Source: Inquilinus sp. (lineage in GTDB: Bacteria > Pseudomonadota > Alphaproteobacteria > DSM-16000 > Inquilinaceae). Taken from it: a stretch of DNA of 13,282 nt. Under the pieces are notes generated by a model. It did not search any database, was not told where the DNA came from, and worked only from the letters and a program-made list of their open reading frames with translations. The stretch spans positions 1 through 13,282 of the forward strand of contig JABDIP010000494.1 of NCBI GenBank assembly GCA_013003675.1, in the 5' to 3' direction. The position numbers and the translations under genes are program-made. Below, in pieces: positions 1 to 5,367 of this stretch; the stretch's first letter is position 1; each line of letters begins with the position of its first letter.

Positions 1-25
1 ACATGAAGCCGGATCGGCTTCATGT
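1..25 (-). terminator. Hairpin ending the biosynthetic operon (probable terminator)
   Basis: An 11-base arm (ACATGAAGCCG, 1-11) and its exact reverse complement (15-25) enclose a 3-base loop. The hairpin starts 13 bases beyond the stop codon of the last operon gene, where a transcription terminator is expected. Whether a T-run follows on the minus strand cannot be seen because the window ends here, so intrinsic termination is an inference. Confidence 0.6.
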
Positions 26-38
26 CATCCCCCTCTAG

Positions 39-668
39 TCAGGGTCTTGCACCTGGCCAGACGCCGCCCGCCAAGGCGAACATTCGCCGGCGCAGTCGAG
101 GGAGTTCGTGTGCGTGAACCCGATAGCGCGTCGCCGCAAGAGGCTTGATCAGAAATGGCAGATCAATTGTGGTCTTGCCGATTGGCAGGATACCCAGCTT
201 CTGCTTTATGCGGGTCGCTGGGCCGCTTCGGTCGGGTGTATGGAAATCGATGAAGTTGAGATCGAACCGTCGGAAGAAGAGATCCATTGCCTTGACGTAG
301 GAAATGGTGCCGAGACCCTTCCCGCGGCAGCACGCATCGATGATATAGGCATGCATGATTGCGGAGCCCTCTTGCCGGTTGAGATTCGTGACCTGATGGA
401 AGCCGACGGTCCGATTGCGCCAGCGGATCGCAACGACCCGAAGCCGCGACCGGGCCCCTGCGCGACCGGCCGTTTCGAGCCCCAGTGCCAGTGCAGCCGT
501 CATCGCCTCCCGGTCTGGAAGGCGATCCTGGCAAACGCCCATGTCCCGGATGTGCTCGGTCCGACGGTCGTGCCAGTAGTCAACGAAGACCCCTATGTCA
601 CCAGCGTCGTAGTCCCGGACTTCGATCTCTTCCACACCAGATCGGTCGATCCTGTCGAGCAGTTGCAT
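39..668 (-). CDS. GNAT-family N-acetyltransferase / acyltransferase of the biosynthetic operon
   Basis: This 209-residue protein has the fold signature of a GCN5-related acyltransferase. The acyl-CoA pyrophosphate-binding motif is visible as R-G-K-G-L-G at residues 115-120. It follows a beta-strand segment (HAYIIDACC, 106-114) and precedes the amphipathic helix typical of motif A. The family transfers an acyl group, usually acetyl from acetyl-CoA, to an amine. In this operon it could N-acetylate the finished amino acid for self-protection, or move the aminoacyl group off the carrier protein; the sequence does not decide. It is the last gene of the operon, 71 bases after the carrier protein gene. 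The ATG at 666-668 has only a weak upstream purine stretch. The N-terminal 70 residues and the basic C-terminal tail match nothing I can name. Family assignment is good; the substrate is unknown. Confidence 0.8.
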   Translation of the reverse strand: MQLLDRIDRSGVEEIEVRDYDAGDIGVFVDYWHDRRTEHIRDMGVCQDRLPDREAMTAALALGLETAGRAGARSRLRVVAIRWRNRTVGFHQVTNLNRQEGSAIMHAYIIDACCRGKGLGTISYVKAMDLFFRRFDLNFIDFHTPDRSGPATRIKQKLGILPIGKTTIDLPFLIKPLAATRYRVHAHELPRLRRRMFALAGGVWPGARP

Positions 669-700
669 GTCTGATTATCCGCGGAGGTCGTGCCCAATCA

Positions 701-717
701 GGATCGGACGCCGATCC
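701..717. other. Perfect short hairpin between carrier-protein and GNAT genes
   Basis: GGATCGG (701-707) and CCGATCC (711-717) form a perfect 7-base stem with a 3-base loop in the 71-base gap between two operon genes. No T-run follows on the minus strand, so it is not a standard intrinsic terminator. It could stabilise upstream mRNA, mark a processing site or partly attenuate expression of the last gene. Confidence 0.4.
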
Positions 718-739
718 CGCTCCTGCTTGAAGCTGATTG

Positions 740-967
740 TCAGTTGACCTTCGCCTCCCGGAAGATGGAGGCCCAACCGGCAACGGTCGGCTCCCGCATG
801 AGCCGGCAACTGGGCACTGTGACGTCAAGATTGCTCTCTAGCTCCAGCTGAACGTTGAGCGCCATCATGGAGTCGGCACCCTGGTCGAAGAGGTCCTGGT
901 CTACGTCGATCGTCACGCCGATCGCTTCTTCCCAGGCTGCATGAATTGCGTCGCGAATGTTCTGCAT
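740..967 (-). CDS. Stand-alone peptidyl/acyl carrier protein (T domain)
   Basis: This 75-residue protein is a free-standing phosphopantetheine carrier. The attachment motif reads G-A-D-S-M at residues 30-34, with Ser33 as the expected 4'-phosphopantetheine site. Before it is the usual D-Q-D-L-F-D-Q segment (23-29), and after it the helix II sequence MMALNVQLELE. Length matches a minimal T domain. It lies 18 bases downstream of the adenylation gene. It is therefore the obvious acceptor for the activated amino acid and the tethered substrate for the halogenase, as CytC2 is for CytC3, and as the T domain of SyrB1 is for SyrB2. A GGGGGA ribosome-binding stretch sits just upstream of the ATG. It could also be a fatty-acid-type carrier protein, but its neighbours argue for a peptidyl carrier. 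Confidence 0.9.
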   Translation of the reverse strand: MQNIRDAIHAAWEEAIGVTIDVDQDLFDQGADSMMALNVQLELESNLDVTVPSCRLMREPTVAGWASIFREAKVN

Positions 968-985
968 TGTTCCCCCGCTGTCTGC

Positions 986-2554
986 CTATGAGATGGGCGT
1001 GCGTGTCGATGCGAATGTCGCTTCGACATCGATTTTTCCGTTGCGCTTCAGAACTTTCCTGTTCCGCACCTCGAACACGTCAGGAAGCTGATGGACCGGC
1101 ATCAACTCAGCGGCACACGCCTTGACCTCCGACGATGTCATTGAGGTCTCTTCTTCCAGAATCACACGCGCCGTCAGTCGGTTGCCCTGTACGTTTCTGG
1201 TGAAATCGAGAAAGACGTTTTCGATTCCCTCGATTCCAGCAAGCACCTGCCTTACCGCGGTCAGGGAGATCCGGTGGCCGCGCAGTTTCACCTCGTTGTC
1301 TCTTCTGCCGACAAACATCAGAACGCCGTCGCGCCTGCGGGTGACGAAGTCGCCGGTTCTATAGAGAGAGTCGGACGGGTTCCAAGGCGCGGCCACGAAG
1401 CGCTGCGCCGTCAACTCCGGCGCGCCGACGTAACCGGCTGCCAAGCCTGCTCCACCGCAGTAAAGCTCTCCGACTTCGTCATCGGGGACCTCCTGCATCT
1501 GCTCGTCGAGCACCCAGACCCTTGTGCCTGAGATCGGTTTTCCAATCGGAACCTCCGCACCAATGTCGGCGGCAGTGCGGACGACATGGCAACAGGTGAA
1601 GGTCGTGTTCTCCGTAGGCCCGTATCCGTTGATGAAGGTGATGCCGGGATGTGTTTCCAGGAGCCGGCGCACGTGCCGCGCATCGACAATGTCGCCACCG
1701 GACATAACCGTATCAACTGTGCGGAATAGCTTGATCCGGTGCCTTGCGACCGTGTGAAAGAGGGGGGCGGTCAGCCACATCGTGTTGATGCGCTGTGAGA
1801 GGATCAGGTGATCGAGGAGTCCCAGGTCGATCGGTTGCTCCGGGTAAATCACCATGGTTCCGCCGTTCAGCAACGCTGCCCAGATCTCGAAGGTCGAGGC
1901 ATCGAAGGACAGAGGCGCCATTTGCAGAATCACCCGGCTCGGATCGAGCGAAATGTAGTCGGGATTGCAAACCAGCCGAAGGACGCCCCCTTGCGGCACC
2001 CTGACGCCCTTCGGAGCGCCGGTCGTGCCGGAGGTGAACATAAGATATGCGGCACCATCGTTGCCTCCGCATTTGAAGCTATGCGATGACGACGACCGCG
2101 CCCGCAGGATCGCAACAGGCAGTGCGCTGGCGACCTGCGCGACCTCGACGCCAAAATCCGCCAGTTCGTGAATCGCTTCCGAGGATGCGACGGCCACGCG
2201 AATGCCCGCCATGTCGACCATATGCCCGATCGTCGCCCCCCGGGCCGAAGGATCGATCGGCATATAGGCAGCGCCACTCTTCAAGATGCCGAGCATCGCG
2301 ATGATGGCCTCTGCCGAGCGCCCAAGACAAAGCCCGACATTTTCGCCGGGCCGAACACCCAAGGCGCCAAGCAGATCAGCCGTCCTGTCGCTCAGCGCGT
2401 CGAGCTCTGCGTAGGTGATGTTGCGGTCGGACCCAATAATCGCAGTCCGCGCGCCATGCTCAGCAGCGACCTCTCGGAAGGTCTTGTCAATTGATCTCGA
2501 TGCGGCGTTGCCTGACCACCGGAGCGTGCTGGGGTCTAGTGGCACAGCCGCCAT
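986..2554 (-). CDS. Stand-alone NRPS adenylation domain, predicted valine-type specificity
   Basis: This 522-residue enzyme makes an aminoacyl-AMP and loads it on a carrier protein. Core motifs appear in order: A1 ITYAEL (46-51), A2 LKSGAAYMPIDP (91-102), A3 FTSGTTGAPKG (173-183), A4 FDAS (217-220), A5 NGYGPTE (309-315), A6 GELYCGGAGLAAGY (362-375), A7 YRTGD (398-402), A8 GRRDNEVKLRGHRI (416-429) and A10 NGK with Lys507. By alignment to GrsA, the ten specificity residues are D218, A219, F222, W260, M284, G286, G310, T318, F319 and K507, one change from the classical valine code DAFWIGGTFK. No condensation, carrier or thioesterase domain is fused. The reading frame stays open upstream to 2962, but that part overlaps the oxygenase gene and is not protein-like. 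I take the ATG at 2552-2554 after GGAAGAGGG; a GTG at 2543-2545 is an alternative. It overlaps the upstream gene by 19 bases, implying coupled translation. Confidence 0.93.
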   Translation of the reverse strand: MAAVPLDPSTLRWSGNAASRSIDKTFREVAAEHGARTAIIGSDRNITYAELDALSDRTADLLGALGVRPGENVGLCLGRSAEAIIAMLGILKSGAAYMPIDPSARGATIGHMVDMAGIRVAVASSEAIHELADFGVEVAQVASALPVAILRARSSSSHSFKCGGNDGAAYLMFTSGTTGAPKGVRVPQGGVLRLVCNPDYISLDPSRVILQMAPLSFDASTFEIWAALLNGGTMVIYPEQPIDLGLLDHLILSQRINTMWLTAPLFHTVARHRIKLFRTVDTVMSGGDIVDARHVRRLLETHPGITFINGYGPTENTTFTCCHVVRTAADIGAEVPIGKPISGTRVWVLDEQMQEVPDDEVGELYCGGAGLAAGYVGAPELTAQRFVAAPWNPSDSLYRTGDFVTRRRDGVLMFVGRRDNEVKLRGHRISLTAVRQVLAGIEGIENVFLDFTRNVQGNRLTARVILEEETSMTSSEVKACAAELMPVHQLPDVFEVRNRKVLKRNGKIDVEATFASTRTPIS

Positions 2555-3345
2555 CCCTCTTCCCACACGAGGAACGTCCCCAGGGTGCGACGCTGTGAAA
2601 GGCAGGCCTCGACGGCGTGCAGATAGCGACTGCTGAACAGAAGCAGCTGTCCTGCCGAAGGCGTCGCGGTGAAGGTGGCGACATGCTCGATGGCTCGAAT
2701 CCTGCCGGTTTCTCTGTACTCCTTGATCCAGCTGTTGAGCTCGACGCGATGCTTTGGACGCTTGTCCCAGAACACAATTCCTGCGTGATTGGATGCACCA
2801 CTGATCGTCAGCAAGGCCGAGATCTGCTCGTAGTCCTTCTTGATGAGCCAGGTGCCGGGGTTGACACCGAAATTGATCGCATCGACGTGTGGCTCGAAGC
2901 TGTATTCGGTATCGCGGTTTTCCAGGAAGAGCCTGCGGGTCGCCATCAGCAGTTCGCCCCATTCGCCGATCTGATAGGCTTCGGCACCGAGCTCATCGAT
3001 GAACAATCTGACAAACCGGGTTCTGCGCAGGTCACGGTTGGCCAACTTTGCATAGGCAAAGTAGCTGGCAAGTTTTGCGCTGTAGTCTTCTTCGCTCGCT
3101 CTCTGTAACGGGCCGAGCGTCGGAGAAGCGATCGTCAGGGGTGCGTGGTTGTGCCCGCGCTCCGGTGTCCTGGGAAACCCATCGTCGCCCCACCAATGCT
3201 CCAGCTCTTGCGCGTTGAGCAGATCGAACTGGACGGCGACGCGCTCCGAGCAGGCAATCGATTCGAAGGCCTGCGGCATGTCCAAGGGGACACCGTCTTC
3301 AACACCGTTGAAGGAATAGACGGTCGCCTCACGTGTCTGTCTCAT
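2536..3345 (-). CDS. Fe(II)/2-oxoglutarate-dependent oxygenase (HxD...H type)
   Basis: This 269-residue protein appears to be a non-haem iron dioxygenase. H153-V-D155 in the segment EPHVDAINFG supplies a His and the carboxylate ligand. H243 in SSRYLHAVEA is the distal His. R252/R253, nine to ten residues later, fit the 2-oxoglutarate-anchoring Arg. Because the carboxylate ligand is present, unlike in the neighbouring halogenase, hydroxylation, desaturation or ring formation is expected rather than chlorination. The substrate is unknown; candidates are the carrier-bound amino acid before or after chlorination, or the free product. I chose the ATG at 3343-3345 because GGGAGG lies seven bases upstream; a GTG at 3367-3369 would add eight residues. 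It sits between the halogenase gene (73-base gap) and the adenylation gene (19-base overlap). The N-terminal 110 residues were not recognised. Superfamily assignment rests on the iron motif and length. Confidence 0.8.
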   Translation of the reverse strand: MRQTREATVYSFNGVEDGVPLDMPQAFESIACSERVAVQFDLLNAQELEHWWGDDGFPRTPERGHNHAPLTIASPTLGPLQRASEEDYSAKLASYFAYAKLANRDLRRTRFVRLFIDELGAEAYQIGEWGELLMATRRLFLENRDTEYSFEPHVDAINFGVNPGTWLIKKDYEQISALLTISGASNHAGIVFWDKRPKHRVELNSWIKEYRETGRIRAIEHVATFTATPSAGQLLLFSSRYLHAVEACLSQRRTLGTFLVWEEGWRLCH

Positions 3346-3418
3346 CCAACACCTCCCGCCTTCGGTCACTCCGGGGCCGAGCCGGAATACAAACGAATGC
3401 TGATCGGAACGCGCGGGC

Positions 3419-4315
3419 CTATCCAGGCGACGACATCGGATTGCCGCCTGGCTTGTGTGCCGCGATCTTGTTGCAGCCGAACCGATCGGCCCCGGCTACG
3501 AGGACGGTTGTGTAGTTCTGAAGTGAGAATCGGTGGCCATACTCTTCAACGAAATCCGTATCCGGATACACGCGAACGCTTGTCGGCACGTAGCGCGTGG
3601 CATAGGCCAGTCGCGTCTGATTGCTGGTCGTGTTTGAATAGGATGCGTGCATCAAGGTCGACCAGAAAATTATGAACTGGCCAGCCCGCATCTCCTTGGA
3701 GACCGCCTTGGATTCATCGGGCGCCCAATCCGCGTCGACCTGAAGTTCCCTGTAGTCATACCCGAAGAACCCGCTTTCGCTGTCGTGACCCTGAAAGGTC
3801 ATCCCCTTCATCTCGTCGTAGTGCATGGCGGTCTGCGTTCCGGGAATGAAGCGCATGCATCCATTGCTGATCGTGCAGTCGGTGAAGGCGGTCCATACGG
3901 TTATGGCGCCACCGAATTCCGCGTTCTCCGGCCAGATCAGCTGCGGCCGCCCAGAGGCGTGAGCGAAGGTGTCGGCTTGGTGCCATTGCGTGCCCGCATC
4001 GCCGGGGTATTTCGGAAAGAACTCCGAACGCCAGCAGAGGATGTCTGGGCCAAGAATCGATGTCAGCTTGTCGACAATCCGCGGATTGCGGACATGATCG
4101 CCCAGAAAGCCGATGTCGAGGTGTCGGTCATAATTCGCCGTCGGCGCATCGACGGGAAGGTCGTAGGGCGCGCGGCTCCGATCGAACAGCGCTGGTCGGA
4201 CTTCCTCCTTGTAGGCTCTCAGGATTTCGTCTCGATCGTAGAGATCCAGCGGCCCGATGATCCCCTGCTGCCGGAACTCTTCAATGTCAGCTTTGCTGAG
4301 TGCGTAAGATCCCAT
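3419..4315 (-). CDS. SyrB2-like Fe(II)/2-oxoglutarate-dependent aliphatic halogenase
   Basis: This protein (298 residues from the chosen start) closely resembles, from memory, the syringomycin halogenase SyrB2 (310 residues). Blocks such as EFFPKYPGD, WHQADTFA, WPENAEFGG, TVWTAFTD, FIPGTQ, GFFGYDYR, GQFIIFWSTLMHASY and RYVP follow the same order. The iron motif is H112-Q-A114: Ala replaces the Asp/Glu ligand of ordinary oxygenases, opening a site for chloride, which is the hallmark of this halogenase class. H223 is the distal His; R235 and R241 match the conserved arginines after it. SyrB2-type enzymes chlorinate unactivated methyl groups of amino acids tethered to a carrier protein, and the operon encodes such a carrier. 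The ATG at 4313-4315 has GGAG nine bases upstream and aligns with the SyrB2 N-terminus; an ATG at 4328-4330 and a GTG at 4340-4342 are alternatives. Hydroxylation is possible but unlikely with HxA. Confidence 0.93.
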   Translation of the reverse strand: MGSYALSKADIEEFRQQGIIGPLDLYDRDEILRAYKEEVRPALFDRSRAPYDLPVDAPTANYDRHLDIGFLGDHVRNPRIVDKLTSILGPDILCWRSEFFPKYPGDAGTQWHQADTFAHASGRPQLIWPENAEFGGAITVWTAFTDCTISNGCMRFIPGTQTAMHYDEMKGMTFQGHDSESGFFGYDYRELQVDADWAPDESKAVSKEMRAGQFIIFWSTLMHASYSNTTSNQTRLAYATRYVPTSVRVYPDTDFVEEYGHRFSLQNYTTVLVAGADRFGCNKIAAHKPGGNPMSSPG

Positions 4316-4372
4316 GGACTGGCTCTCCATCTGATTGGTCACCGCTGTCTCTGCGGTTCGCTGTTCTCATGC

Positions 4373-4693
4373 TCAAACCAAGTTGAAGGTCCACCATCCC
4401 AATACGCCGGCCACGGTCGCCAAGCCTGGATCCCGGCGCGCCGCCATGGCCAAACATGCGAAGGCCAGGCCGCCGAGCAGCGGCAGCAAGCGCTGTGTGT
4501 CATAGGCATCCATTATCTCGGGCATGAGGACCGTCGCGGCCATTGCGGCCAACAGACAGGGCCCAAGCACGCCGAGGATTTCGCGCGGAACGAGGTGTGA
4601 ACGCGATAGTTCCGGAAGCACGAGTGGCAGCAGCCGCGTCAGGTAGGTGGCTGCAGCAATCGCAATGACCGTGAGCCAGAAATAGTCGCCCAT
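4373..4693 (-). CDS. azlD: AzlD-family small subunit of branched-chain amino acid exporter
   Basis: This 106-residue membrane protein consists of about four hydrophobic segments. It begins with MGDYFWLTVIAIAAATYLTR and ends with a short GWWTFNLV tail, a layout typical of AzlD, the small partner of AzlC. The AzlCD pair exports branched-chain amino acids and their analogues; the Bacillus subtilis system gives resistance to 4-azaleucine. The ATG shares one base with the azlC stop codon (TAATG), so the two are translated together. The gene lies directly upstream of the halogenase gene in the same operon. This points to export of the biosynthetic product, a likely analogue of valine, rather than general amino acid efflux. 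Confidence 0.85.
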   Translation of the reverse strand: MGDYFWLTVIAIAAATYLTRLLPLVLPELSRSHLVPREILGVLGPCLLAAMAATVLMPEIMDAYDTQRLLPLLGGLAFACLAMAARRDPGLATVAGVLGWWTFNLV

Positions 4694-5367
4694 TAGCCAC
4701 GCCTCCTTGCCAGGACGCCGATGAGTGCGCCGACCGGAATCGCGACCTCAGACAGATCTGCCAGGACGAATGCGACTGCGACGCCTGCGGCGACAAGCAT
4801 CGGTCGCAAAAGAGCCCTGCTGGCTGAGGCGAAGACCAGGCCAATGAAGAGGGCAGGCAGGGCAAATTCCAGCGCCTTCGCGAGATCGGGGCGGATCGCA
4901 CCCAACAGTTCGCCGACGGAGATCCCCAAGAGCGTGCCCCCGACCCAGGTTGCCCAGGCAACAAACACCAGGCCGACCAGCCAGCCCGGGACAAATCGCT
5001 CGGGCCCCGTCGATCTTGCCGCAAGCGTGCGTCCGAAGACTTCGTCTGTCAGGCCGAAGGCGAAGGCGCTGCGGGCGGCACGGTTTCTGGTGATGCTGTC
5101 GTTCAGCACCCATCCGTAAAGAAGGTGCCTGAGGCTCACCGCGATGCAGATGGCGATGGTCAACAAGGGGTTCAGACCCGATTCAATCGCACCGATTAGG
5201 AAGACCTGGTTGGCACCGGAGAACATCAGGGCCGAAATTCCCGTGGCTTCGAATTGTCCAAGGCCAAGGCCACTCGCTGCGGCGCCGAATGCAAAGGAAA
5301 CCGGCAGGTATGCAACGGCGATGGGAAGAGCGGCCAACGCCCCCTTCCAAAGCTCTGTCGAGATCAT
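4693..5367 (-). CDS. azlC: AzlC-family branched-chain amino acid exporter, large subunit
   Basis: This 224-residue integral membrane protein has the AzlC signature. The N-terminal region runs through AYLPVSFAFGAAASGLG. It is followed by the conserved SGANQVFLIG block, the RHLLYGW segment and the GLTDEVFGRT loop, then several hydrophobic helices to the basic C-terminus ARRRG. Together with AzlD it forms an exporter of valine, leucine, isoleucine and analogues. I take the ATG at 5365-5367, which overlaps the stop of the upstream regulator/methyltransferase gene in a 4-base ATGA; the open frame upstream of it is arginine-rich and lies inside that gene. Coupling to the regulator gene suggests the regulator senses an amino acid-like ligand and controls its efflux. 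Family call is firm; the actual substrate is inferred from the operon. Confidence 0.9.
   Translation of the reverse strand: MISTELWKGALAALPIAVAYLPVSFAFGAAASGLGLGQFEATGISALMFSGANQVFLIGAIESGLNPLLTIAICIAVSLRHLLYGWVLNDSITRNRAARSAFAFGLTDEVFGRTLAARSTGPERFVPGWLVGLVFVAWATWVGGTLLGISVGELLGAIRPDLAKALEFALPALFIGLVFASASRALLRPMLVAAGVAVAFVLADLSEVAIPVGALIGVLARRRG

Noticed and set aside
2555..2962. Upstream extension of the adenylation domain frame
   Set aside because: The extra 136 residues are Arg/Gln-rich out-of-frame translation of the oxygenase gene; a good ribosome-binding site and normal A-domain N-terminus support a start at 2554.
3647..4600. 317-codon plus-strand frame opposite the halogenase and azlD
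   Set aside because: Antisense to two clearly recognised genes and without any motif.
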